From Streptomyces sp. MP131-18 (GTDB lineage: Bacteria > Actinomycetota > Actinomycetes > Streptomycetales > Streptomycetaceae): a stretch of 39,798 nt of DNA. A program made the translations under genes and the position numbers. Below are positions 1-7,268 of the stretch, piece after piece. Location: the NCBI RefSeq assembly GCF_001984575.1, contig NZ_LZNS01000001.1, forward strand, positions 2,715,477 to 2,755,274, read 5' to 3'. Position 1 is the first letter of the stretch. Each line of letters starts with the position of its first letter. Under the pieces are notes generated by a model. That model searched no databases and was not told the DNA's origin. It worked only from the letters and a program-made list of their open reading frames with translations.

Positions 1-72
1 AGCGTTCTCACGGGGGCGCCGGCCGCCGTGGTCATGAGGCGGCCGGGAATGGCGTAGAGTGGTGATCGCCGA

Positions 73-146
73 CGCGGGGTGGAGCAGCTCGGTAGCTCGC
101 TGGGCTCATAACCCAGAGGTCGCAGGTTCAAATCCTGTCCCCGCTA
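73..146 (+). tRNA. tRNA-fMet (initiator, anticodon CAT)
   Basis: A complete cloverleaf can be folded by eye. The anticodon loop CTCATAA sits on a stem with three consecutive G:C pairs (TGGG/CCCA), which is a hallmark of initiator tRNAs. The acceptor stem runs from 73-79 to 139-145 and its first pair is a C:T mismatch, again the initiator signature that blocks use in elongation. The T loop reads TTCAAAT. The 3' CCA is not encoded, so it must be added after transcription. A strong hairpin follows within 10 bases. The gene stands alone and is not part of a tRNA array. Confidence 0.97.
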
Positions 147-154
147 CGACGACG

Positions 155-180
155 AGGCCCGGACCATCAGGTCCGGGCCT
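155..180 (+). terminator. Hairpin terminator after tRNA-fMet
   Basis: Perfect 11-bp stem AGGCCCGGACC / GGTCCGGGCCT with a 4-base loop ATCA, starting 9 bases after the tRNA. There is no long T tract, as is usual in high-GC actinobacteria. It is symmetric and could also stop readthrough from the minus-strand response regulator that ends at 220. Confidence 0.85.
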
Positions 181-219
181 TCGCCGTGTCCCCGGGCCCC
201 GCCCGGAACGTGGATCGGC

Positions 220-879
220 TCAGGAGGACGGGGCCACCAGGCCCGCCTCGTAGGCGAGGATCACGAGGTGGACCCGGTCGCGGGCGTCGAGCTTGGCGAG
301 CAGCCGGGTCAGGTAGGTCTTGGCGGTGGCGACGGTGATGCAGAGCCGCTCGGCGATTTCGGCGTTGGACAGGCCGCTGCCGACCAGGGTGAGGACCTCG
401 CGTTCCCGGTCGGTGATCCCCTTCAGCCGCGCCCCGCGCGGCGGCGGCGCCGTGGGGCGGTCGGCGAACTCCCTGATCAGCCGGCGTGTGACGCTCGGCG
501 CGATCAGGGCGTCCCCGGCGGCGACGATGCGGACCGCGGCGAGGATGTCGTCCAGGGCCATGTCCTTGACGAGGAATCCCGAGGCGCCCGCGCGCAGCGC
601 CCCGTAGACGTGGTCGTCCTCGTCGAAGGTCGTCAGGACGACGACGCGCGCGGCCGTGACGCCCGTGGTGATCAGGCGGGTGGCCTCGATGCCGTCCATG
701 CCGGGCATCCGGATGTCCATGACCACGACGTCCGGGGCGAGTTCCTCGGTCAGCCGGACCGCCTCGGCGCCGTCTCCTGCCTCGCCCGCGACCTCAACGT
801 CCGCGGTGTCGGTGATGACCATGTGGAGGGCGGCGCGGACGAGGGGCTGATCGTCGGCGAGTACCACGCGGATGGTCAT
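220..879 (-). CDS. LuxR/NarL-family two-component response regulator
   Basis: A 219-residue cytoplasmic transcription factor. Residues 1-120 form the receiver domain: acidic pocket at ADD (8-10), phospho-acceptor Asp55 in the VVMDIRMPGMDG motif, and conserved Lys105. Residues about 150-213 are the LuxR-type helix-turn-helix (TDREREVLTLV, then GLSNAEIAERL). The length is normal for the NarL group. The ATG overlaps the stop of the upstream kinase remnant by four bases (ATGA), so it was the second gene of a kinase-regulator operon. That kinase is now truncated, so the regulator may be an orphan or silent unless it is transcribed from elsewhere. Its target is unknown; the adjoining ABC-2 permease is the kind of gene such pairs often control. 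Confidence 0.93.
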   Translation of the reverse strand: MTIRVVLADDQPLVRAALHMVITDTADVEVAGEAGDGAEAVRLTEELAPDVVVMDIRMPGMDGIEATRLITTGVTAARVVVLTTFDEDDHVYGALRAGASGFLVKDMALDDILAAVRIVAAGDALIAPSVTRRLIREFADRPTAPPPRGARLKGITDREREVLTLVGSGLSNAEIAERLCITVATAKTYLTRLLAKLDARDRVHLVILAYEAGLVAPSS

Positions 880-1535
880 GCTGCCCCGGCCGCCGTTCGT
901 TCCCCGGTCTCCGCGGTCTCCGCGGTCACCGGCACCGGCAGCCGGGCGGCCACCAGGAAACCGCCTTCCGGGCGCGGCCCCGCGGTGAAACGGCCGCGCA
1001 GCAGCGCGACCCGTTCGCGCATGCCGACCAGGCCGAACCCGGTGTCCGTGCCGGTGCCGCCGCCCCTGCCGCGGTCGGCGACCTCGATGGCGAGTTCCTG
1101 TTCCCCGTAGTCGAGGCGCACCCGGCAGGAGTCGGCGCCCGCATGCCGCACCACGTTGGTCACCGCCTCCTGCACGATGCGGAACGCCGCCAGGTCGATG
1201 TCCGCGGGGAGCGGGCGGCGCGTGCCCCGCCACTCCACGTGCACGCGGACGCCGGCGGCCGTGGTGGCCGCGGCGAGCCGTTCCATGTCCGCAAGTCCGA
1301 CGGCCGGCCGCGCCGGTGCCTGCGGGGGCCCCGGCTCCTGGTCGGCCTGCCGCAGCGCGCCCAGCATCCGCCGCAGCCCCGACGGCGTTTCGCGTCCCAC
1401 TTTTTCGACGGTGAGCATCGCCTCGCGGGCCCTGGCCGGCTGCGTCTCGACGACGCGGGCGGCGGCGCCGGCCTGGAGGGCGATGATGCCGATGCTGTGG
1501 GCGACGGTGTCGTGCATCTCGCGGGCGATGCGCAG
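876..1535 (-). pseudogene. Sensor histidine kinase, 5'-truncated remnant
   Basis: Only the C-terminal half of a NarL-type sensor kinase remains, about 219 codons against roughly 380-420 for the family. The recognisable sequence begins at RIAREMHD, the phospho-acceptor His box of HisKA_3 kinases. It continues through the dimerisation helices, the N box (QEAVTNVVRHA) and the glycine box (GFGLVGMRERV) to a normal end that overlaps the response regulator by four bases. Everything upstream of the His box (membrane segments, start codon, promoter) is missing. Reading further in the same frame runs antisense through the permease gene and gives no kinase-like sequence. The break lies at about 1530-1540, exactly where the permease begins on the other strand. 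I see no plausible start codon, so I call it a broken gene. Confidence 0.85.
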
Positions 1536-2319
1536 CGATCTGGTCGCCGCCGAGTGGGTCAAGCTCCGGTCGCTGCGGTCGGTCTGGATCGCCCACGCGG
1601 CCACCGCCCTGGCCGTCATCGCGTTCAATGCGGGTCTCGCCTGGGACACGTACAGCCACTGGACGGAGCGGGACGCGGCGGACCGGGAGGAATTCGTCCG
1701 GGACGGCATTCCGCTGCAGATGGCCTTCACCGGGAACGCCGCCATGATCATGGCTCTCGCCCTCGCCGCTATCGGTGCTGTGGTGATCGTCGGTGAGTAC
1801 AGCACGGGCACCATCCGGACGACGTTCGCCGCCGTTCCGGCCCGCCGTTCGGTCATGGCGGCCAAGGTGGCCGTCGTCACCGTGGCCGCGACGGTCTTCG
1901 GCGCGCTCGTCGCCGGGGTCTCGTTCGCCCTGACCCAGACGATCCTCGACCGCCGCGGGGCCGGCGTGTCCCTCGGCGATCCGGGTGCCGTCCGCGTCGT
2001 CCTGGCGTCCGCCCTCCTCGCGCCGGTGTGCGCGCTCGCCGGGCTCGCGCTCGGCGCCGTCGTCCGGCACACCGCGGCCACCATGACGACCTCGGTGGTG
2101 GTCGTGCTCGTGCTGCCGCTGGCCTTCACCGACGGCCGCTACTGGTCGGCGGTCGCCGGGCACGCGCTGCCCTACCGGGCGTGGCTGCGGCTCGTCGACG
2201 ACGGCCGGTCCCCGACGCCGTTCCCGTGGACGGCGGGCGGCGCCTGGACCATCTACGCGGTATGGGCGTGCGCCGCATGTGCACTCGCCGTCGCCGGCCC
2301 CCGCCACCGCGACCAGTGA
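1528..2319 (+). CDS. ABC-2 type transporter permease, 5' end at a rearrangement junction
   Basis: A 263-residue integral membrane protein. It opens with AAEWVKLRSLRSVW, the usual N-terminal motif of actinobacterial ABC-2 permeases, followed by about six hydrophobic segments and the signature VGEYSTGTIRTTF between the second and third. Such permeases work with a separate ATPase subunit to export peptides, lipids or drugs; no ATPase gene is present beside it. The first available ATG (1528) lies inside the antisense kinase remnant, so the native start and its ribosome binding site may have been replaced. From about residue 4 onward the protein looks complete and normal in length. Substrate is unknown. 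Whether it is expressed depends on what now lies upstream, which is only kinase sequence in the antisense direction. Confidence 0.8.
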   Translation: MRSDLVAAEWVKLRSLRSVWIAHAATALAVIAFNAGLAWDTYSHWTERDAADREEFVRDGIPLQMAFTGNAAMIMALALAAIGAVVIVGEYSTGTIRTTFAAVPARRSVMAAKVAVVTVAATVFGALVAGVSFALTQTILDRRGAGVSLGDPGAVRVVLASALLAPVCALAGLALGAVVRHTAATMTTSVVVVLVLPLAFTDGRYWSAVAGHALPYRAWLRLVDDGRSPTPFPWTAGGAWTIYAVWACAACALAVAGPRHRDQ

Positions 2320-2374
2320 ACGGCGGCCGGCCCGTCAGCGCCGCAGCCGCCCGGCCGCCGCGGGCGCGCCCGGT

Positions 2375-2399
2375 GGCTCACCGACCTCGTCGGTGAGCC
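2375..2399. terminator. Hairpin after the ABC-2 permease
   Basis: Perfect 11-bp stem GGCTCACCGAC / GTCGGTGAGCC with a CTC loop, 56 bases after the permease stop. No T tract follows. It is a likely intrinsic terminator for the permease transcript. Confidence 0.7.
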
Positions 2400-2601
2400 C
2401 ACGCTGCGCTCGCCCGAGTGCACCACGTGGGGGAACGGCCACCCTGTCGTCGGCCACCCGCACTCCTCCGTACCTCCTCCTCAAGGCCGGTGGCCTCAAG
2501 GTACGAGGTCCTGCCATTCCTGACCGCTGACCGCTGCCCGTGCTTCCGTGGGTCTGGCGGCTGGCGCGACCGGCGCCGCCCCGGGTGGTGCGGATATCCC
2601 G

Positions 2602-2631
2602 TTGTGGGGGTGGGGGGCATGAGCCTAGGGT
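2602..2631 (+). promoter_or_regulatory. Candidate promoter for a leaderless transcript
   Basis: A -35-like TTGTGG at 2602-2607 and a -10-like TAGGGT at 2626-2631 are separated by 18 bases. The -10 ends seven bases before the ATG at 2639, so transcription would start at or next to the start codon. The bases just before that ATG (TCGCCGGC) do not resemble a Shine-Dalgarno sequence, which fits a leaderless mRNA. Confidence 0.5.
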
Positions 2632-2638
2632 CGCCGGC

Positions 2639-2983
2639 ATGTCCCTGCGTGTTCGAATGCGTCTAGCCCTGCCGGAAGCGATGCGTGCCCGTGACAAGGC
2701 CGCGGTGAGCGCTCTGCGCGGAGCGCTCGGTGCGCTGGACAACGCCGAGGCGGTGCCCCTGGATGACCTCGCGCAGGCGCCGTCCTGTGCCGTGGGGAGC
2801 GAGGCGGCGCGGCGCGAGCTGAGCGAGCGCGACGTGGAGGACATCGTGCGGGCCGAGGTGGCCGAACGGATCGAGGCCGCCGCGGAGTTGCCCGGGCCCG
2901 CGCACGCCGGGCGGGCCGCGCGGCTGCGCGCGGAGGCCGACGTTCTGCTGCGGTTCCTCGACGCACAGGGCACCCCCGCGTAG
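2639..2983 (+). CDS. GatB/YqeY-domain protein
   Basis: A 114-residue cytoplasmic protein. Its N-terminal half has the helical YqeY pattern: an EAMRARDK segment, then SALRGALGALDNAE. The C-terminal half (ELSERDVEDIVRAEVAERIEAA) matches the alternating charged and hydrophobic helices of this fold, which resembles the tRNA-binding tail of GatB. Stand-alone members lack an amidotransferase partner and their role is not settled. The middle region, around residues 46-60, is longer than in most family members. The ATG at 2639 is chosen because the family similarity starts within a few residues and because a -10 element is well placed for leaderless initiation. An in-frame ATG at 2657 is an alternative. 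Confidence 0.8.
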   Translation: MSLRVRMRLALPEAMRARDKAAVSALRGALGALDNAEAVPLDDLAQAPSCAVGSEAARRELSERDVEDIVRAEVAERIEAAAELPGPAHAGRAARLRAEADVLLRFLDAQGTPA

Positions 2984-2994
2984 CACGCCCCGCC

Positions 2995-3783
2995 TCAGTC
3001 CGGTGAACCGGCCAGGTCGCTCCGCTGCGGCGGCGCGCCCAGGGTCAGGGAGACCTGGCGTGCCGTGGTGGCCACGGCGCGGCCGCAGGCGGTCATCGCC
3101 TTCGTGTCGGCCGGGTGGCTGAGGGCCGCCGCGCTGATGCCGCCGATCACCTGGCCGACGTGGTCGAAGACCGGGGCGCCGACGGCTATGACGCCCTCCT
3201 CGTTCTCCTCCTGATCCTCCGCCCAGCCGCGCCGCCGGACGGTCGCCAACTCGGCGAGCAGCGCGGCCGCGTCGGTGTGCGTGCGCGCCGTCCGCCGCGG
3301 CATCCCGCCGCGCGCCAGCAGGGCCTGCGCCGACTCTTCCGGGAGCGCGGCGAGCATCGACTTGCCGACCGAGGTCGAGTGCAGGGGCAGGCTCATCCCC
3401 ACCCGCGAGGCCAGGTGGTAGGGGCGGTCGCCCTCGACCTTGGCCGCGTAGACCGCCTCGTGGCCGGACAGCAGGGCGAAGTGCACCGTCCAGTTTGTCT
3501 CCCGCGCGAGCTCTTCGAGCGCGGGGCGCACGCGGTCGGTGAGGTCGGCGCCGCGCTGGTGGCGGCCGATGAGCGTGAGAATCCGCGGCCCGCCGGTGTA
3601 ACTGCCGTGGTCCGTCTGCCGGGCGAAGCCGCGCTCGACCAGCGTCCGCAGGATGCGGTGCACGGTCGGCTTGGGCAGCTTCGTCGCCTCGGACAGGCCC
3701 GCGATGCTCTGATGTTCGGCCAGCGCCTCCAGGACATCGAGCGTCTTGTCGGCGGCTGTCCGCCGCGCCTCCGGGCTGGTCAT
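2995..3783 (-). CDS. IclR-family transcriptional regulator
   Basis: A 262-residue regulator. Residues 12-60 form the winged helix-turn-helix (LSEATKLPKPTVHRILRTL). Residues 80-250 form the IclR effector domain, with the typical PLHSTSVGKSMLAALP stretch and a late GVIAVGAPVFDHVGQVIGGIS segment that lines the ligand pocket. Length is standard. It is transcribed away from the Ldh-MHS-SDR-MtlD operon across a 139-base gap holding two inverted repeats, so it is the likely local regulator. IclR proteins in such positions usually respond to the pathway substrate, here probably a sugar acid or polyol. The substrate cannot be read from the sequence. Confidence 0.93.
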   Translation of the reverse strand: MTSPEARRTAADKTLDVLEALAEHQSIAGLSEATKLPKPTVHRILRTLVERGFARQTDHGSYTGGPRILTLIGRHQRGADLTDRVRPALEELARETNWTVHFALLSGHEAVYAAKVEGDRPYHLASRVGMSLPLHSTSVGKSMLAALPEESAQALLARGGMPRRTARTHTDAAALLAELATVRRRGWAEDQEENEEGVIAVGAPVFDHVGQVIGGISAAALSHPADTKAMTACGRAVATTARQVSLTLGAPPQRSDLAGSPD

Positions 3784-3830
3784 GCGGCAAGTCTAGGGCG
3801 CCTCCCGGAGCTGCCCGCCGAAGAAATTCC

Positions 3831-3848
3831 CTGTGACCGGGTTCACAG
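3831..3848. promoter_or_regulatory. Palindrome CTGTGA-N6-TCACAG, candidate operator
   Basis: Arms of six bases with a six-base spacer in the gap between the IclR gene and the operon. The pattern TGTGA-N6-TCACA equals the classic CRP-type half-site arrangement, so either a Crp homologue or the IclR protein could bind. It lies 48 bases from the IclR start and about 75 bases before the operon's first gene. Confidence 0.5.
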
Positions 3849-3893
3849 CGCCGATCCGCTGTGGCAGCATCTCGGCCACGAAAGCGGAACGGT

Positions 3894-3910
3894 ATTCCAT
3901 CCGACGGAAT
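3894..3910. promoter_or_regulatory. Inverted repeat ATTCC-N7-GGAAT, candidate IclR operator
   Basis: Five-base perfect arms 13 bases before the GTG of the first operon gene. The partly symmetric flanks (GGT... and ...TCGG) lengthen it slightly. The position fits repression by the divergent IclR protein. Confidence 0.45.
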
Positions 3911-3922
3911 TCGGGAGCGGAC

Positions 3923-5032
3923 GTGACCGATGGCTCAGCACAGGACGTGCCACCCGACCCGGCGCCGGGCGTGCCCGACGGCGAAACCCGGGTCGACGCG
4001 GCCGAACTGACCGGGCTCGCCGCGGCGCTGCTCGCCGCGGCGGGCGTGCCCGCGGAGCCGGCCCGTGCCGTCGCCGCCTCGCTCGTCGAGGCGGATCTGG
4101 TCGGCCACGGCTCCCACGGCGTGCGGCGCCTGCCCGCCTACCTGGCGGCGATCGCCGACGGCGTCATCGACCCCGCCGCCGCCCCCGTGGTCGCCGCACG
4201 CCGCGCGGCCACCGCCGTGATCGACGGCAGGCGCGCGTTCGGCCAGCTGGCCGCCCGCCGCGCCGCCGATGAACTCACCTCGCTGTGTGAGGAGTTCGCG
4301 GCGGGCGTGGTGACGGTCCGGGACTGCAACCACGTCGGCAGGCTCGGCGAGTACGCCGCAGGGCTCGCCGAACGCGGGCTGGTCGCCATCGCGCTGTCCA
4401 ACGCCGATCCGACCGTGGCCCCGCACGGCGGCCGGGAGCGGCGCCTCGGCACCAACCCCCTCGCCTGGGCTCTGCCCCGCGCGGCCGGGCGGCCCCCCGT
4501 CGTCATGGACTGGGCCACCGCCGCGGTCGCCGAGGGCAAGCTCGGCGTGGCCCGCGCCCGCGGCCAGTCCGTGCCCCCGGGACTGCTGCTGGACGCGGCC
4601 GGGGCCGGTTCCACCGACCCGGCGGACTTCTACCGCGGCGGCGCGCTGCTGCCGTTCGGGGGGCACAAGGGGTACGGCCTGAGCGTGGTCATCGAGATCG
4701 CCGGCGGCCTGCTCAGCGGCGCCGGGATCTCCAGTCTGCCCGGCTACGGGGGCCGCTTCGGCACGGTCATGATCGGCGTCCGCGTCGACGCCTTCGTGCC
4801 CCTGGACACCTTCCGCACCGAGACCGAGAGCTTCTGCGCCGAGCTGGCAGGCACCCCGCTCGCCGAGGGCCACCGGGAAGTCCTGGTCCCCGGCGAGCCG
4901 GAGGAACGCGCCCGCGCACGGCACCTGGCCCACGGCGTCCCGCTGCCCAGCGGCACCTGGCGCCGGCTGCTGGCCCTGCGGGACGAGCCGGGCCCAGGAC
5001 AGGCGCGGGAGCCGGGGGGACGACGCCCCTGA
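3923..5032 (+). CDS. Malate/L-lactate (Ldh_2) family dehydrogenase
   Basis: A 369-residue NAD(P)-dependent oxidoreductase of the fold that includes YbiC, AllD and 2,3-diketo-L-gulonate reductase YiaK. Family motifs are intact: LVGHGSHGVRRLPAYL carries the catalytic His and substrate-binding residues; GTNPLAWALP binds the cofactor; DWATAAVAEGKLGVARARG and LPFGGHKGYGLSVVIEI follow in the usual order. These enzymes interconvert 2-keto acids and 2-hydroxy acids. The GTG at 3923 is preceded by GGGAG; an upstream ATG at 3833 would cover the operator and add residues that do not resemble the family. First gene of a plus-strand operon, 11 bases before the transporter. In this setting reduction or oxidation of a sugar-acid intermediate is more likely than malate or lactate metabolism. 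Confidence 0.88.
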   Translation: MTDGSAQDVPPDPAPGVPDGETRVDAAELTGLAAALLAAAGVPAEPARAVAASLVEADLVGHGSHGVRRLPAYLAAIADGVIDPAAAPVVAARRAATAVIDGRRAFGQLAARRAADELTSLCEEFAAGVVTVRDCNHVGRLGEYAAGLAERGLVAIALSNADPTVAPHGGRERRLGTNPLAWALPRAAGRPPVVMDWATAAVAEGKLGVARARGQSVPPGLLLDAAGAGSTDPADFYRGGALLPFGGHKGYGLSVVIEIAGGLLSGAGISSLPGYGGRFGTVMIGVRVDAFVPLDTFRTETESFCAELAGTPLAEGHREVLVPGEPEERARARHLAHGVPLPSGTWRRLLALRDEPGPGQAREPGGRRP

Positions 5033-5043
5033 AGGAGGCAGCG

Positions 5044-6474
5044 ATGACCGGCGAACAGCACCAGGCGGATCACGGACACCAGCATCCCGCGAAGGAACGG
5101 GCACCGGCCGGGACGAAAGGCGGAACGGATGGCGGAACGGATGGCGGGGCGGGCGGCGGGGCGGACGGCGAACTGCGCCGCGTCGTCACGGCGTCCATCG
5201 TCGGCACCGCCCTGGAGTGGTACGACTTCTTCATCTACGGCACGGCGGTCGTCCTCGTCTTCAACGACCACTTCTTCGTGCAGGACGACCCGACGACCGG
5301 CACCCTGATCGGCTTCGCGACGTTCGGTGTCGGCTTCGTCTTCCGCCCGCTCGGCGGCTTCCTCTTCGGCTCCATCGGCGACCGCATCGGCAGACGCGCC
5401 ACCCTCGTCCTGACCACGGTCATCATGGGCGTGTCCACCGGCGTCATCGGCCTGCTGCCGACGTACGAGTCCATCGGCATGGCCGCACCGGTCCTCCTCG
5501 TCCTGATGCGCATCTGCCAGGGGCTCGGCGCCGGAGCCGAGTTCGGCGGCGCCTCCACGCTCCTCGCCGAACACGCGCCGCCCGCGCGCCGCGGCTACTA
5601 CGCCTCCTTCGCGCAGATGGGCGTGCAGATCGGCCTGGTGCTCGGCACGGTCGCGTTCCTGCTGGTCGAGCTGCTGTCCGACGAGGCGCTCGAAAGCTGG
5701 GGCTGGCGGCTGCCGTTCCTGTTCAGTTTCGCCCTGATCGCGGTCGCCCTGTACGTGCGGCTGCGCGTCGCCGAGTCCCCGGTCTTCCGCCGGATGCGGC
5801 ACGAGGAGCGCGTGGTGAAGATCCCCGCCCGGGAGACGCTGCGCCGCTACCCGCGGAACTTCCTCGTCGGTATCGGCGCCCACATCTGCGACACCGCCGT
5901 CGTCTACATCTACGCGACGTTCTCCGTCTCCTACATCACCGACGAACTCGACCTGGAGCGCTGGGTCGCCCTCACCGGCGTCATCGCCTTCGGCCTGGTC
6001 GTCATCGCGCTCCAGCCCGTCTACGGCGCGCTGTCCGACCGTGTGGGCCGGCGCCCGCTCAACCTGTTCTCCACCATCTTCACCGGGCTGTTCGCCTTCC
6101 CGCTGTTCCTGCTGATGGAGACCGGGGCGCCGCCGGTCATCTGGCTGGCGCTCATCATCGCCACCGGCCTCGGCCTGGCCCCCATGATCGCGGTGCAGCC
6201 CGCCTTCTACGCCGAACTGTTCGGCGCCCGCGTCCGCTACACCGGCTTCGCCGCCTCCCGGGAGATCGGCGCCGCCGTGGCCGGGTTCTCCCCGTTCATC
6301 GCCGCCGGGCTGCTGGAGCTGGGGAACGGCTCGCCCTGGCTGGTCGCCACGTTCATGATGCTCACCGCGGCGATCTCCCTGACGGCGTTCCTGTACTCGG
6401 CGGAGACCCGCCACATCGACATAGCAGAGGAACACCTGGCACCCCTCCCGCCCCGGGACGGGCCGGCCCGGTAA
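5044..6474 (+). CDS. MFS transporter, metabolite:H+ symporter (MHS) family
   Basis: A 476-residue inner-membrane symporter with 12 predicted helices. It resembles ShiA, KgtP and ProP. The first helix has the MHS signature GTALEWYDFFIYGTA, the loop between helices 2 and 3 has GSIGDRIGRR, and helix 4 has RICQGLGAGAEFGGA. The repeated loop motif GALSDRVGRRPLN opens the second half. The N-terminus carries a 42-residue tail that is first His-rich (HQADHGHQH) and then Gly/Asp-rich, made by a short DNA tandem repeat. A perfect AAGGAGG lies before the ATG. Family substrates are small carboxylates and compatible solutes, so a sugar acid fits the operon, but the exact substrate is unknown. Confidence 0.92.
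   Translation: MTGEQHQADHGHQHPAKERAPAGTKGGTDGGTDGGAGGGADGELRRVVTASIVGTALEWYDFFIYGTAVVLVFNDHFFVQDDPTTGTLIGFATFGVGFVFRPLGGFLFGSIGDRIGRRATLVLTTVIMGVSTGVIGLLPTYESIGMAAPVLLVLMRICQGLGAGAEFGGASTLLAEHAPPARRGYYASFAQMGVQIGLVLGTVAFLLVELLSDEALESWGWRLPFLFSFALIAVALYVRLRVAESPVFRRMRHEERVVKIPARETLRRYPRNFLVGIGAHICDTAVVYIYATFSVSYITDELDLERWVALTGVIAFGLVVIALQPVYGALSDRVGRRPLNLFSTIFTGLFAFPLFLLMETGAPPVIWLALIIATGLGLAPMIAVQPAFYAELFGARVRYTGFAASREIGAAVAGFSPFIAAGLLELGNGSPWLVATFMMLTAAISLTAFLYSAETRHIDIAEEHLAPLPPRDGPAR
5119..5142 (+). repeat. 12-bp tandem duplication in the transporter N-terminus
   Basis: Two exact copies of GGCGGAACGGAT encode GGTD twice, followed by GC-rich degenerate repeats (GGAGGGADG). It expands a disordered cytoplasmic tail ahead of the first membrane helix. 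Confidence 0.8.
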
Positions 6475-6503
6475 CGTCCGGCGGCAGCCGGGAAGGAGGA
6501 CCC

Positions 6504-7268
6504 GTGGACCTGCGAGGAACGGTCGCCGTGATCACCGGCGGCTGCACCGGAATCGGCCGGGCCACCACCCTGGCCCTGGCCCGCGCCGGGGCGGCGGGCG
6601 TCGTCGCGACCTACCGGCGCTCCACCGGCGAGGCGGCCACGCTGGTGCCCGAGGCGGAGGCCCTGGGGGCGCGCGCCCTGACCGAACGCGCCGACGTCGC
6701 CGACGACTCCGACGTCCGCGCGCTCGCCGTCACCGCGCTGAGGCGCTTCGGCCGCGTCGACATCCTGGTGAACAACGCGGGCACCACCCGCGCCGTCCCG
6801 GAACACGACCTCGACGCCCTGACCGACGCCGACTGGCACGAGGCGCTCGACGTCAACGTCGTCGGCGCGTTCCGCTGCGCCCGCGCCTTCGCGCCCGCCC
6901 TGCGCGCCGCCTCCGGCGCGCTGGTCAACATCGCCTCCGTCTCCGGCTACCGCGCGGGCGGCTCCTCCCTCGCCTACGGCACCAGCAAGGCCGCGCTGCT
7001 CCAGCTCACCAGGAACCTGGCGGGCGCCCTCGCCCCGCACGTCCGCGTCAACGCCGTCGCGCCCGGCACCGTCGCCACCCGCTGGCAGACCGGCCTGCAC
7101 GGCGCGGAGGGCTTCGCCGAACGCGCCCGCGCCGAGCGGGAAACGGTCCCGCTGCGCGCCACCCCGGGCCCCGAGCACGTCGCCCAGGCCGTGCTCGGGC
7201 TGCTGCGCATGGACCTCGTCACCGGAGAGGCGGTGATCGTCGATGGCGGCAAACACATCCGCTACTGA
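6504..7268 (+). CDS. SDR-family oxidoreductase
   Basis: A 254-residue classical short-chain dehydrogenase. The cofactor motif TGGCTGIG sits at residues 12-19, NNAG near residue 90, catalytic Ser in NIASVSGY, and the catalytic pair YGTSK near residues 156-160. The end VTGEAVIVDGGKHIRY is typical of the sugar and sugar-acid dehydrogenase subgroup. The GTG start follows GGAAGGAGGA by three bases. The last 26 bases overlap the next gene, so the two are likely to be translationally coupled. Likely role: NAD(P)-dependent oxidation of a hydroxyl on the imported substrate, giving a keto acid for the next enzyme. Confidence 0.92.
   Translation: MDLRGTVAVITGGCTGIGRATTLALARAGAAGVVATYRRSTGEAATLVPEAEALGARALTERADVADDSDVRALAVTALRRFGRVDILVNNAGTTRAVPEHDLDALTDADWHEALDVNVVGAFRCARAFAPALRAASGALVNIASVSGYRAGGSSLAYGTSKAALLQLTRNLAGALAPHVRVNAVAPGTVATRWQTGLHGAEGFAERARAERETVPLRATPGPEHVAQAVLGLLRMDLVTGEAVIVDGGKHIRY

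Larger units (their letters stand above)
2320..2638. other. Non-coding interval between permease and YqeY-like gene
   Basis: This 319-base gap holds the hairpin at 2375-2399. It also holds a second inverted repeat, CGTACCT (2469-2475) with AGGTACG (2499-2505), whose 23-base loop contains a nested GGCC/GGCC pair and two copies of CCTCAAGG. The right end carries the probable promoter of the next gene. I see no convincing coding sequence on either strand. Confidence 0.6.

Noticed and set aside
59..253. Small open frame across the tRNA gene
   Set aside because: It lies over the tRNA and its terminator and has no ribosome site or recognisable domain.
220..2307. Response regulator as the C-terminal end of a 695-residue protein
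   Set aside because: The upstream part is arginine-rich shadow sequence in the wrong frame of the kinase and permease. The regulator starts at its own ATG at 879.
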